Positions 32,292 to 41,167 of a stretch of DNA of 64,000 bases are shown in pieces. The position numbers and the translations under genes are program-made. The stretch spans positions 2,294,001 to 2,358,000 of the forward strand of contig NZ_CP010951.1 of NCBI RefSeq assembly GCF_001580455.1, written 5' to 3'. The stretch comes from Ramlibacter tataouinensis. Its GTDB lineage: Bacteria; Pseudomonadota; Gammaproteobacteria; Burkholderiales; Burkholderiaceae_C. The notes under the pieces are model-generated. The model was given only the letters and a program-made list of their open reading frames with translations, was not told the origin of the DNA and did not search any database. Every line of letters starts with the position of its first letter. Position 1 is the stretch's first letter.

Positions 32292-32852
32292 ATGCCCGCA
32301 TTCTCCCTTCGCGCAGCGCGACCGGCCCTGGCCGCCGTCGTCGCCGTCCTGGCTGCCGCCGGATGCAGCAGTTTCGACAGCGCTTCCCGGCAGATCGCCG
32401 GCGTGGTCACGCCCTACAAGATCGAGGTGGTGCAGGGCAATTTTGTCTCGCGCGAGCAGGTCGAGGCCCTCAAGCCCGGCATGAGCCGCCAGCAGGTGCG
32501 TGACATTCTGGGCACGCCGCTGGTCGCGAGCGTGTTCCACTCCAGCCGCTGGGACTACGTGTTCACCATCAAGCGCCAGGGCGTGCCGCCGCAGCAGCGC
32601 AAGCTGGCCGTGTTCTTCAACGGCGAGGCGCTCGAGCGCTTCGACGGCGACACCATGCCCAGCGAGTCCGAGTTCGTGGCCACCCTGGACAACAAGCGCC
32701 AGGGCGCCAAGGTGCCGCCGCTCGAAGCCAGCGAGGAGAGCCTGAAGCGCTTCGCGCAGGAGCGCAAGGCGCCCGCGCCCAAGCCGGCCGCCGCGGCCGA
32801 GCCGGCGCCGGTGACGGCCAACTACCCGCCACTGGAAGCCCCGGCCCGCTAA
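32292..32852 (+). CDS. bamE: Outer membrane assembly lipoprotein BamE
   Basis: The 186-residue lipoprotein has a signal peptide with lipobox AAGC and lipidated Cys25. The BamE (SmpA/OmlA) core spans about residues 40-120, with VVQGNFVSREQVEALKPGMS, then QVRDILGTPLV and WDYVFTIKR. The C-terminal 60 residues are an Ala/Pro/Lys-rich extension longer than in E. coli. It joins the BamA complex that inserts beta-barrel proteins. Divergent from fur; dapB follows by 6 bases. Confidence 0.95.
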   Translation: MPAFSLRAARPALAAVVAVLAAAGCSSFDSASRQIAGVVTPYKIEVVQGNFVSREQVEALKPGMSRQQVRDILGTPLVASVFHSSRWDYVFTIKRQGVPPQQRKLAVFFNGEALERFDGDTMPSESEFVATLDNKRQGAKVPPLEASEESLKRFAQERKAPAPKPAAAAEPAPVTANYPPLEAPAR

Positions 32853-32858
32853 ATCCCC

Positions 32859-33677
32859 ATGGCGACCGCACCCAACCTGCACAGGATCGCGGTGGCCGGC
32901 GCCAGCGGGCGCATGGGCCACATGCTGATCGAGGCGATCCGCGCTTGCGCCGATTGCCAGCTCGCCGGCGCGCTCGATGTCCCGTCGAGCCCGGCGATCG
33001 GCAACGACTCGGCGGCCTTCCTGGGCTTGGCGAGCGGCGTGCCGGTGACGGCCGACCTGCGCACCGGCCTGGCCCAGGCGCAGGTGCTGATCGATTTCAC
33101 CCGGCCGGAAGGCACCCTGGCCCACCTGAAGGTCTGCCGTGAGCTCGGCGTCAACGCGGTGATCGGCACCACCGGCTTCACTTCGCTGCAGAAGGACCAG
33201 GTCGAGGCGGCGGCGCGCGACATCGCCATCGTGATGGCGCCGAACATGAGCGTGGGCGTGAACGTCACCCTCAAGCTGCTGGAAATGGCGGCCAAGTCGC
33301 TGTCCACCGGCTACGACATCGAGGTGATCGAGGCGCACCATCGCCACAAGGTCGACGCGCCCTCGGGCACCGCGCTCAAGATGGGCGAGGTGATCGCCAG
33401 GGCGCTGGGCCGCGACCTCGACAAGTGCGGCGTGTTCGCGCGCGAAGGCGTGACCGGCGAGCGCGACCCGCAGACCATCGGCTTTTCCAGCATCCGCGGC
33501 GGCGACATCGTGGGCGACCACACCGTGCTGTTCGCCGGCACCGGCGAGCGCATCGAGATCACGCACAAGTCGGCCAGCCGCGCCACCTACGCGGAGGGCA
33601 GCCTCCGGGCGGTGCGCTTCCTGGCCGGCAAGCGCCAGGGCATGTTCGACATGTTCGACGTGCTGGGCCTGCGGTGA
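32859..33677 (+). CDS. dapB: 4-hydroxy-tetrahydrodipicolinate reductase
   Basis: The 272-residue enzyme reduces the dihydropyridine intermediate in lysine and diaminopimelate synthesis. It has the nucleotide motif VAGASGRMGHML near the N-terminus and the catalytic loop EAHHRHKVDAPSGTA with the His pair and Lys. GTTGF and NMSVGVN are also typical. It is tightly spaced behind bamE and its stop overlaps the GTG start of the ExbB-like gene (GTGA), suggesting one transcript bamE-dapB-exbB-exbD. Confidence 0.97.
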   Translation: MATAPNLHRIAVAGASGRMGHMLIEAIRACADCQLAGALDVPSSPAIGNDSAAFLGLASGVPVTADLRTGLAQAQVLIDFTRPEGTLAHLKVCRELGVNAVIGTTGFTSLQKDQVEAAARDIAIVMAPNMSVGVNVTLKLLEMAAKSLSTGYDIEVIEAHHRHKVDAPSGTALKMGEVIARALGRDLDKCGVFAREGVTGERDPQTIGFSSIRGGDIVGDHTVLFAGTGERIEITHKSASRATYAEGSLRAVRFLAGKRQGMFDMFDVLGLR

Positions 33678-34423
33678 GCCTGGCTGACCTGTTCACCCAG
33701 GGCGACGCCGTCACCCGGCTGGTGACCGTCGTGCTGCTGGCCATGTCGGTGGCCAGTTGGGTGGTGATCCTGTGGAAGGGCTGGCTGCTGCGGCGCGCCG
33801 TGCGCGACGTCGGCCGCAGCACCGCCGCCTTCTGGCAGTCACCTTCGGTGGCCGAAGCCCAGCAGAAAGTCGGCGCCTTCGATCGCGAGGCGCTGGTGCT
33901 GCCCCTGATCGCCGCCACCCAGGCCGAGGCCCCGGGCTCGCTGGCCGCCGCCGGCGACCGCTCGCAGCAGCTCACCCGGGTGCTGCGCGACGCGCTGCAC
34001 GGCGTGATCGACAAGTTGCAGTTCGGCCAGGTGCTGCTGGCGACCGTGGGGTCCACCGCGCCCTTCGTCGGCCTGCTGGGCACCGTCTGGGGCATCTACC
34101 ACGCGCTGTCCGGCATCGCGGTGGCCGCCCAGATCACCATCGACAAGGTGGCCGGCCCGGTCGGCGAGGCGCTGATCATGACCGCCGCGGGGCTGGCCGT
34201 GGCCATCCCGGCCGTGCTGGGCTACAACATCTACGGCCGCCTGATCGGCCGCATCGAAGCGGACCTCGAAGGCTTCGCGCGCGATCTGCGCGAATTGCTG
34301 ACCCACGATGGGGGCACCGAAATGACGCGTGTGGGAGCCTTGAGCGCCGCCGCGCCGCCCCAAGGCGCGAGGGCCCCCTCGGGGGGCAGCGCAGGACACG
34401 AAGTGCCGAGCGTGGGGGCCTGA
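33674..34423 (+). CDS. MotA/TolQ/ExbB proton channel protein, second locus
   Basis: The 249-residue protein has three membrane segments (about 15-35, 115-140, 160-185) and the family core STAPFVGLLGTVWGIYHAL and GEALIMTAAGLAVAIPAVLGY, nearly the same as the ExbB at 10521. It starts at a GTG overlapping the dapB stop. The normal family end is near LRELLTHDGG; the last 33 residues (MTRVGALSAAAPPQGARA onward) are encoded by an inverted copy of the two-hairpin element, so they are probably a fortuitous tail. An exbD/tolR gene follows after 4 bases. Confidence 0.92.
   Translation: MSLADLFTQGDAVTRLVTVVLLAMSVASWVVILWKGWLLRRAVRDVGRSTAAFWQSPSVAEAQQKVGAFDREALVLPLIAATQAEAPGSLAAAGDRSQQLTRVLRDALHGVIDKLQFGQVLLATVGSTAPFVGLLGTVWGIYHALSGIAVAAQITIDKVAGPVGEALIMTAAGLAVAIPAVLGYNIYGRLIGRIEADLEGFARDLRELLTHDGGTEMTRVGALSAAAPPQGARAPSGGSAGHEVPSVGA
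34344..34419 (-). repeat. Two-hairpin intergenic element, copy 4 (reverse, inside exbB end)
   Basis: On the minus strand it reads GCCCCCACGCTC, CACTTCGTGT, a GC hairpin (34373-34387), then arms GCGCC (34364-34368) and GGCGC (34344-34348) around TTGGGGCGGCGCGGC. It is transcribed in reverse relative to the genes around it and is read as the C-terminal tail of the ExbB-like protein. Confidence 0.8.
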
Positions 34424-34427
34424 TCCG

Positions 34428-34844
<417 letters not shown>

Positions 34845-34917
34845 TCCGCTGACGACCGCCGCCCGGCCGGGAACCGCCGGGGCTGGAACGGCCGAGGGTG
34901 ATGGCGTCCGCGCCCTC

Positions 34918-34923
34918 TACAAT
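34918..34923 (+). promoter_or_regulatory. Putative -10 element of a leaderless leuS mRNA
   Basis: TACAAT ends exactly 6 bases before the leuS ATG (34930). No Shine-Dalgarno is present between the exbD stop and leuS. Transcription would start at the initiation codon. Confidence 0.5.
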
Positions 34924-34929
34924 TTCCGC

Positions 34930-37554
34930 ATGCAGGACAAGTACATCCCTACCGAGGTCGAACGCTCGGCGCAGGCGCATTGGACCGCGCGCGATGCCTA
35001 CCGCGTCACGGAAGACGCGCGCAGGAAGAAGTTCTACGCCTGCTCCATGCTGCCCTATCCCAGCGGCAAGCTGCATATGGGGCACGTGCGCAACTACACC
35101 ATCAACGACATGCTCACGCGCTACCTGCGCATGAAGGGCTACAACGTCCTGATGCCCATGGGCTGGGACGCGTTCGGGCTGCCCGCCGAGAACGCGGCCA
35201 TGAAGAACGGCGTGCCGCCGGCGCAGTGGACCTACGACAACATCGCCTACATGAAGAAGCAGATGCAGGCGATGGGGCTGGCGATCGACTGGTCGCGCGA
35301 GATCGCCACTTGCGACCCCAGTTACTACAAGTGGAACCAGTGGCTGTTCCTGAAGATGCTGGAAAAGGGCGTTGCCTACCGCAAGACCCAGGTGGTGAAC
35401 TGGGACCCGGTCGACCAGACGGTGCTGGCCAACGAGCAGGTGATCGACGGCAAGGGCTGGCGCACCGGCGCGGTGGTCGAGAAGCGCGAGATCCCGGGCT
35501 ACTACCTGAAGATCACCGACTACGCCGAGGAACTGCTGGAGCACGTCGAGCACCGGCTGCCCGGCTGGCCCGAACGCGTCAAGCTGATGCAGGAGAACTG
35601 GATCGGCAAGAGCGAGGGCGTGCGCTTCGCCTTCCCGCACGACATTCGCGACGAGCGTGGCGAATTGATCGGCGGCGGCCGCATGTACGTGTTCACCACC
35701 CGCGCCGACACCATCATGGGCGTGACCTTCTGCGCGGTGGCGCCCGAGCATCCGCTGGCGCTGCACGCGGCCCGGTCCAATCCGAAGGTCGAGCAGTTCA
35801 TCGAAGAGTGCAAGAAGGGCGGCACCACCGAGGCCGAACTCGCGCTGCGCGAAAAGGAGGGCGTGCCCACGGGACTGCAGGTGCAGCATCCGCTCACCGA
35901 CGAACCGGTGGAGCTCTGGGTCGGCAACTACGTGCTCATGGGCTATGGCGATGGCGCCGTGATGGGCGTGCCCGGGCACGACGAGCGCGACTTCGCCTTC
36001 GCCCTGAAGTACGGCCTGACGATCCTCGAGGTGGTGCACGTGGACGGCGAGCGCTACGACTACAAGCACTGGCAGGACTGGTACGCCGACAAGGCGCGCG
36101 GCGTCACCATCAACTCCGACATCTTCAGCGGCTTCGGCTACCAGGACGCGGTCAACGCGGTGGCGCATGCGCTGCAGCAGAAGGGCCTGGGCGAGAAGAA
36201 GACCACCTGGCGCTTGCGCGACTGGGGCGTCAGCCGCCAGCGCTACTGGGGTACGCCGATCCCGATCATCCACTGCGAGGTGCATGGCGCGGTGCCGGTG
36301 CCGGAGACCGACCTGCCGGTGATCCTGCCGCAGGACTGCGTGCCTGACGGCAGCGGCAACCCGCTGGCCAAGCGCGAGGACTTCCTGGCCTGCAACTGCC
36401 CGGTGTGCGGCAAGCCCGCGCGCCGCGAGACCGACACCATGGACACCTTCGTGGATTCGGCCTGGTATTTCATGCGCTATTGCGACCCGAAGAACGAGCA
36501 GGCCATGGTGGCCGAGGGCGCGCAGTACTGGATGCCGATGGACCAGTACATCGGCGGCATCGAACACGCCATCCTGCACCTGCTGTACGCGCGCTTCTGG
36601 ACCAAGGTGATGCGCGACCTGGGGCTGGTGAATGTGGACGAGCCCTTCACCCGGCTGCTCACCCAGGGCATGGTGCTCAACGAGGCCTTCGTGCGCACCG
36701 GCGAGAAGGCCGGCAAGCACTACTACTGGGCGCACGAGCTGGACATCGTGCGCGACGAGCACGCCAAGGTGATCTCCGCCGTGGCCAGGGCCGACGGCCT
36801 GCCGGTGACCTACGAGGGCTGGACCACCATGTCCAAGTCCAAGAACAACGGTGTCGATCCGCAGGACCTGATCGAGAAGTACGGCGCCGACACCGCGCGC
36901 CTGTACACCATGTTCACGGCGCCGCCCGAGGCCACGCTGGAGTGGAACGACGCCGCGCTGGAAGGCTCCTACCGCTTCCTGCGCCGCGTCTGGGCCTTCG
37001 GCAACAAGCTGGGAGCCGGCAGCGCCGCGCCGGCGGCTTCCGCCCTGGGCCCGCAAAGCAAGGCGCTGCGCCGCGAGATCCACACCGTGCTGCGGCAGGT
37101 CGATTACGACTACCAGCGCATGCAGTACAACACGGTGGTCTCCGGCGCGATGAAGCTGCTCAACGCCCTGGAGGACTTCAAGGGCGCGGCCGAGGCCAGT
37201 TCGGACGCTGCGGTTCGCGAGGGCTTCGGCGTGCTGCTGCGCGTGCTGTACCCGGTCACCCCGCACATCGCGCACGAGTTGTGGCAGGCCCTGGGCTACG
37301 GCGGGCGCATGGGCGAACTGCTGGACGCGCCCTGGCCGCATGTCGACGAGGAGGCGCTGATCCAGGACGAGATCGAGCTGGTGCTGCAGGTGAACGGCAA
37401 GCACCGCGGCTCGGTGCGCGTGCCGGCCGGCGCCAGCCGGCAGGAAATCGAGGCCGTGGCGGTGCAGCACGAGGCGGTCGAGCAGTTCGGCGGCGGCGCG
37501 CCGGTCCGCAAGGTCATCGTGGTGCCCGGTCGCCTGGTCAACGTCGTGGTCTGA
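34930..37554 (+). CDS. leuS: Leucine--tRNA ligase
   Basis: The 874-residue class I synthetase charges tRNA-Leu. The HIGH-type motif is PSGKLHMGHVRNY (about residues 41-53), the editing domain lies at about 225-420 (TTRADTIMG, VPGHDERDF), and the KMSKS motif is TMSKSKNNG near residue 637. The anticodon domain and the short C-terminal domain (VNGKHRGSVRVPAG) are complete. Length agrees with the E. coli enzyme (860). There is no ribosome binding site; a -10-like TACAAT sits 6 bases upstream. lptE follows directly. Confidence 0.98.
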   Translation: MQDKYIPTEVERSAQAHWTARDAYRVTEDARRKKFYACSMLPYPSGKLHMGHVRNYTINDMLTRYLRMKGYNVLMPMGWDAFGLPAENAAMKNGVPPAQWTYDNIAYMKKQMQAMGLAIDWSREIATCDPSYYKWNQWLFLKMLEKGVAYRKTQVVNWDPVDQTVLANEQVIDGKGWRTGAVVEKREIPGYYLKITDYAEELLEHVEHRLPGWPERVKLMQENWIGKSEGVRFAFPHDIRDERGELIGGGRMYVFTTRADTIMGVTFCAVAPEHPLALHAARSNPKVEQFIEECKKGGTTEAELALREKEGVPTGLQVQHPLTDEPVELWVGNYVLMGYGDGAVMGVPGHDERDFAFALKYGLTILEVVHVDGERYDYKHWQDWYADKARGVTINSDIFSGFGYQDAVNAVAHALQQKGLGEKKTTWRLRDWGVSRQRYWGTPIPIIHCEVHGAVPVPETDLPVILPQDCVPDGSGNPLAKREDFLACNCPVCGKPARRETDTMDTFVDSAWYFMRYCDPKNEQAMVAEGAQYWMPMDQYIGGIEHAILHLLYARFWTKVMRDLGLVNVDEPFTRLLTQGMVLNEAFVRTGEKAGKHYYWAHELDIVRDEHAKVISAVARADGLPVTYEGWTTMSKSKNNGVDPQDLIEKYGADTARLYTMFTAPPEATLEWNDAALEGSYRFLRRVWAFGNKLGAGSAAPAASALGPQSKALRREIHTVLRQVDYDYQRMQYNTVVSGAMKLLNALEDFKGAAEASSDAAVREGFGVLLRVLYPVTPHIAHELWQALGYGGRMGELLDAPWPHVDEEALIQDEIELVLQVNGKHRGSVRVPAGASRQEIEAVAVQHEAVEQFGGGAPVRKVIVVPGRLVNVVV

Positions 37555-37567
37555 CCCCGATATGAAA

Positions 37568-37646
37568 GCCCCCACGCTCGTCACTTCGTGTACTTCGCTG
37601 CCCCCCGAGGGGGCTGCCATGCCTAGGGGCGGCCCGTCGGCATGGC
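37568..37646 (+). repeat. Two-hairpin intergenic element, copy 3 (leuS-lptE)
   Basis: It shows GCCCCCACGCTC, CACTTCGTGT, the GC hairpin (GCCCCC, CGA, GGGGGC at 37600-37614), then arms GCCATGCC (37616-37623) and GGCATGGC (37639-37646) enclosing TAGGGGCGGCCCGTC. The lptE start codon (37619-37621) is inside the left arm of this 8-bp stem. Confidence 0.87.
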
Positions 37647-38137
37647 GTCGCCGCACCCTCCTGCTCGCCTCGTCCGCCCTGGCCCTGGCCGGCTGCGGAT
37701 TCCAGCTGCGGCAGGCCCCGAGCTTTGCCTTTTCCACGATCTACATCGGGGCCGCCCCGGGCTCTTCGCTCGGCAACGAGCTCAAGCGCAGCATCGCGTC
37801 CAATGAGTCGGTGAAGGTGGTGAGCGCGCCCACGCCCGAATTGGCCCAGGTGATCCTCGACATCACGGCGGACCAGCGGGAGAAGGTCGTGGTCGGCCTC
37901 AGCGCCGCCGGCCAGGTGCGCGAATTCCAGCTGCGCACGCGCATGCGCTTCAAGCTGCGCACGCCGCAGGGCAAGGAACTGATCCCGGAGACCGAACTGC
38001 TGCAGCAGCGGGACATCAGCTACAACGAATCCGCCGCACTGGCCAAGGAAGCCGAAGAGGGGCTGCTGTACCGCGACATGCAGACCGACCTCGTGCAGCA
38101 GTTGATGCGGCGGCTGGCCGCCGTCAAGTCGATCTAG
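37619..38137 (+). CDS. lptE: LPS-assembly lipoprotein LptE
   Basis: The 172-residue lipoprotein has a basic start, a hydrophobic core and lipobox LAGC (Cys26), followed by GFQLRQAPSFAFSTIY, the LptE (RlpB) mature start. It plugs the LptD barrel and helps deliver LPS to the outer membrane. An ATG at 37562 would add 19 residues that are pure repeat translation; the ATG at 37619 gives a normal signal peptide. Residues 1-9 are still encoded by the repeat element, whose stem contains the start codon. In related genomes holA follows; here lrp and rocD intervene. Confidence 0.92.
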   Translation: MPRGGPSAWRRRTLLLASSALALAGCGFQLRQAPSFAFSTIYIGAAPGSSLGNELKRSIASNESVKVVSAPTPELAQVILDITADQREKVVVGLSAAGQVREFQLRTRMRFKLRTPQGKELIPETELLQQRDISYNESAALAKEAEEGLLYRDMQTDLVQQLMRRLAAVKSI

Positions 38138-38150
38138 GACCCGGCGTTCA

Positions 38151-38618
38151 GTGCAACTGGACCGCGCCGACCTGAAGCTGCTGGAGCTGCTCCAGCGCGA
38201 CGGCCGCGCGACGGTGCAGGCACTGTCGGAAGCGATCAACCTGTCGGCGCGCGCCACCCTGAACCGGGTGCGCAAGCTGGAGGCCGCCGGCGTGATCCAA
38301 AGCTACCGGGCCATGCTGCAGCGCGCGGCGCTGGGCGAGCAGGTGGTCGTGTTTGCCGAGATCGCCCTGAAGGACCAGCGGCAAGCCGTGGTGCAGCGCT
38401 TCGAGCGGCGCATGGCCGCGACGCCCGAGGTGGTCGGCTGCTGGGTGGTGAGCGGGCGCTACGACTACCTGGTCCGCATCGCCTGCCCCCACCTGGCCGA
38501 TTACCACCGGCTGATCAACGCCTGGCTGGACGAAGCCGCGCTCGGTGTCGAGAAGATCGTCACCAACGTCGAACTGCAGACGATCAAGGAATTCCAGGGC
38601 TTCCCCGTGCCGAGGTAG
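38151..38618 (+). CDS. Lrp/AsnC family transcriptional regulator
   Basis: The 155-residue protein begins at a GTG with LDRADLKLLELLQRDGRATV, the AsnC-type helix-turn-helix (residues 1-60, including ATLNRVRKLEAAGVI), then the RAM effector domain (about 70-150, AEIALKDQ to VVSGRYDYLVRIAC). It is probably a local regulator of the next gene, an ornithine aminotransferase, since Lrp-type proteins commonly control adjacent amino-acid catabolic genes. A perfect inverted repeat lies between the two genes. It begins 13 bases after lptE. Confidence 0.93.
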   Translation: MQLDRADLKLLELLQRDGRATVQALSEAINLSARATLNRVRKLEAAGVIQSYRAMLQRAALGEQVVVFAEIALKDQRQAVVQRFERRMAATPEVVGCWVVSGRYDYLVRIACPHLADYHRLINAWLDEAALGVEKIVTNVELQTIKEFQGFPVPR

Positions 38619-38630
38619 CGCTTCGGCAGG

Positions 38631-38653
38631 CGGACTTCCGATTCGGAAGTCCG
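38631..38653. promoter_or_regulatory. Perfect inverted repeat between lrp-type gene and rocD
   Basis: Arms CGGACTTCCG and CGGAAGTCCG flank ATT. There is no T-run, so terminator function is weak; the 23-base palindrome 104 bases before rocD is a candidate operator for the adjacent AsnC-type regulator. Confidence 0.5.
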
Positions 38654-38756
38654 TGAACCCGGCCTCGGCCGTTCCCGCCGCGGCGGCCCCGCCGAATCAC
38701 GCCAGCGGCAGCGCTACCAGGCCTAGAGTGGATGCTTGTCATCGGGAGCATCCATC

Positions 38757-40037
38757 ATGAGCGCCAAGAGCCACGACACCCAGGATTTCATTCGCAAGGA
38801 AGACCGTTTCGGGGCGCGCAACTACGCGCCGCTGCCGGTGGTGGTGGAACGCGCGCGCGACTGCCTCGTGTGGGACGTGGAGGGCCGCGAGTACATCGAC
38901 ATGATGAGTGCGTATTCGGCAGTCAGCCACGGCCACCTGCACCCCCGGCTGGTCGCGGCGGCCAAGCGCCAGCTCGAGCGCGTGTCGCTGACCTCGCGCG
39001 CCTACCACAGCAACACCCTGGGGCCTTTCCTCGAAAAGCTGTGCCGGGTCTCGGGTTTCGAGCGCGCGCTGCCGATCAACACCGGCGCGGAAGCGGTGGA
39101 GACCGCGATCAAATGCGCGCGCCGCTGGGGCCACTGGCAAAAGGGCATCCCGGAGGGCGAGGCGGAAATCCTGGTGGCGCGCGGCAACTTCCACGGCCGC
39201 ACCACCACCCTGGTCGGACTGTCGAGCGAGCCGGACTACCGCGCCGGCTTCGGTCCGTTCGCGCCCGGCTTCGTGCACTTCGACTACGGCGACATGGCCA
39301 GCGTGCGCGAGGCCACCAGCGCGAACACCTGCGCGGTGCTGGTCGAGCCGATCCAGGGCGAGGCCGGCGTGATCGTGCCGCCGCCGGGCTTCTTCGCGCA
39401 GCTGCGCGCCTGGTGCGACCGCAACGACATCCTGCTGATCATCGACGAGGTGCAAGCCGGGCTCGGCCGCACCGGGCGCTGGTTCGCCTTCGAGCACGAG
39501 GGCATCCGGCCAGACGGGCTGATCCTGGGCAAGGCGCTGGGCGGGGGCCTGCTGCCGGTCAGCGCCTTCCTCGCCGATGCCCGCGTGATGGACGTCTTCA
39601 ACCCCGGCAGCCACGGCTCCACCTTCGGCGGCAATGCGCTGGGGGCGGCGGTGGCGCTGGAGGCGCTGAACGTGATCGAGGACGAGGACCTGGTGGCGCG
39701 CAGCGCGGTGCTCGGGGCGCACCTGCACCAGCGGCTTTCGGCCGTGATGCGCGAAAGCGGCGGCCTGATCCGCGAGGTGCGGGGCCGCGGCCTGTGGGTC
39801 GGCGTGGACATCGAGCCGAAACTGGCGCCGGCGCGCGACCTGGTCCTGCAGCTGGCGGCGCGCGGCGTGCTGTCCAAGGAAACGCACGAGACGGTGATCC
39901 GCTTCGCGCCGCCCCTGACGATCACCCGCAGCCTGATCGACGAGGCGGTGGAGCGCTTCCGCGAGATCGTGCGTACGAAGTGCCGCGAGCTCGGGCTGGA
40001 CGTCCGCGAGCCGCGCGGCGAGAAGCTGGCCGCGTAG
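38757..40037 (+). CDS. rocD: Ornithine--oxo-acid aminotransferase
   Basis: The 426-residue PLP enzyme is a class III aminotransferase that turns ornithine into glutamate 5-semialdehyde. It has NTGAEAVETAIKCARRWG for the phosphate site, EPIQGEAGV, DEVQAGLGRTG, the PLP Lys in LILGKALGGG, and STFGGNALG. GSGAEA-type variation here is NTGAEA, as in OAT rather than acetylornithine enzymes. GGGAG lies 9 bases before the ATG. The product feeds proline synthesis, which also uses proA encoded 1.1 kb downstream. An AsnC-type regulator is upstream. Confidence 0.9.
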   Translation: MSAKSHDTQDFIRKEDRFGARNYAPLPVVVERARDCLVWDVEGREYIDMMSAYSAVSHGHLHPRLVAAAKRQLERVSLTSRAYHSNTLGPFLEKLCRVSGFERALPINTGAEAVETAIKCARRWGHWQKGIPEGEAEILVARGNFHGRTTTLVGLSSEPDYRAGFGPFAPGFVHFDYGDMASVREATSANTCAVLVEPIQGEAGVIVPPPGFFAQLRAWCDRNDILLIIDEVQAGLGRTGRWFAFEHEGIRPDGLILGKALGGGLLPVSAFLADARVMDVFNPGSHGSTFGGNALGAAVALEALNVIEDEDLVARSAVLGAHLHQRLSAVMRESGGLIREVRGRGLWVGVDIEPKLAPARDLVLQLAARGVLSKETHETVIRFAPPLTITRSLIDEAVERFREIVRTKCRELGLDVREPRGEKLAA

Positions 40038-40086
40038 GCGCCGGCGCCGGGCCCCCCGGCGGGGCCGGGCGCCTGTTCACAGGCCC

Positions 40087-40092
40087 TAAACT
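40087..40092 (+). promoter_or_regulatory. Putative -10 element of a leaderless holA mRNA
   Basis: TAAACT ends exactly 6 bases before the holA ATG (40099) and no Shine-Dalgarno is present. Confidence 0.4.
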
Positions 40093-40098
40093 CGGGCC

Positions 40099-41160
40099 AT
40101 GCAGATAGCGGCCGCCCAATTGGCGCAGCACCTGGGCAAGGGCTTGCGTTCGCTCTACACCCTGTACGGCGACGAGCCGCTGCTGGTGCAGGAGGCGGCT
40201 GACGCGATCCGCGCCGCGGCGCGCGCCCAGGGCTACACCGAACGCACCGTGCACACCGTGGCCGGCGCGCACTTCGACTGGAGCGAGGTGCTGGCGGCGG
40301 GCGGCTCGCTCAGCCTGTTCGCCGAGCGGCAGATCGTCGAGATCCGCATCCCCTCGGGCAAGCCCGGCAAGGACGGCGGCGCTGCCCTGGCCCAGCTGGC
40401 CGAAGGCGCGCCGGGCAACGACAGCACGCTGACCCTGGTCACGCTGCCGCGGCTGGACCGGCAGACCAAAAGCGGCGCCTGGTTCACCGCGCTCGACAGC
40501 CATGGCGTGACCCTCTCGCTCGACCCGGTCGAGCGCGCCGCCCTGCCGCAATGGATCGCGCAGCGCCTGGCGCGCCAGGGTCAGCGCGTGGCCGCCGGCG
40601 ACGAGGGCCAGCGCACGCTGCAGTTCTTCGCCGACCGGGTGGAAGGCAACCTGCTGGCAGCCCATCAGGAAATCCAGAAGCTGGCCCTGCTGTATGCGCC
40701 GGGCGAGCTGGGCTTCGACCAGGTCGAGGGCGCGGTGCTGAACGTCGCGCGCTACGACGTGTTCAAGCTGTCCGAGGCGGTGCTGGCCGGGCAGGCGGCG
40801 CGCGTGGCGCGCATGCTCGACGGGCTGAAGGCCGAAGGCGAAGCCGAGGTGCTGGTGCACTACACCCTGGCCGAGGACATCCGCGCCCTCAAGCGCGTGA
40901 AGGATGCGATGGCGGCCGGCCGGCCGCTGCCGGTGGCGCTGCGCGAACAGCGGGTGTGGGGCCTCAAGGAGCGCCTGTTCGAGCGCGTGCTGCCCCGCCT
41001 GTCGCCCGCCGCGCTCGACCAGCTGTTGCAGGCCGCGCACCAGGTGGACGGCATCGTCAAGGGCCTGAAGGCGCCGGGCTGGCCGGCCGACGGCTGGCAG
41101 GCGCTGCACCGGCTGGCCATGGCGCTGTGCCGGGAGTGCGCGGTCCAGCCCGCGCGATAA
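40099..41160 (+). CDS. holA: DNA polymerase III subunit delta
   Basis: The 353-residue protein is the delta subunit of the clamp loader, which opens the beta sliding clamp. It has SLYTLYGDEPLLVQEAADAIR at the N-terminus, followed by LFAERQIVEIRIPSGKPG, matching HolA domain I, and VEGNLLAAHQEIQKLALL in domain II. Length agrees with the family (about 340). It usually follows lptE; here rocD is between. proA follows after 7 bases. Confidence 0.95.
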   Translation: MQIAAAQLAQHLGKGLRSLYTLYGDEPLLVQEAADAIRAAARAQGYTERTVHTVAGAHFDWSEVLAAGGSLSLFAERQIVEIRIPSGKPGKDGGAALAQLAEGAPGNDSTLTLVTLPRLDRQTKSGAWFTALDSHGVTLSLDPVERAALPQWIAQRLARQGQRVAAGDEGQRTLQFFADRVEGNLLAAHQEIQKLALLYAPGELGFDQVEGAVLNVARYDVFKLSEAVLAGQAARVARMLDGLKAEGEAEVLVHYTLAEDIRALKRVKDAMAAGRPLPVALREQRVWGLKERLFERVLPRLSPAALDQLLQAAHQVDGIVKGLKAPGWPADGWQALHRLAMALCRECAVQPAR

Positions 41161-41161
41161 T
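41156..41161 (+). promoter_or_regulatory. Putative -10 element of a leaderless proA mRNA
   Basis: GATAAT overlaps the holA stop and ends exactly 6 bases before the proA ATG (41168). No Shine-Dalgarno is visible. Confidence 0.45.
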
Positions 41162-41167
41162 TGGCGC

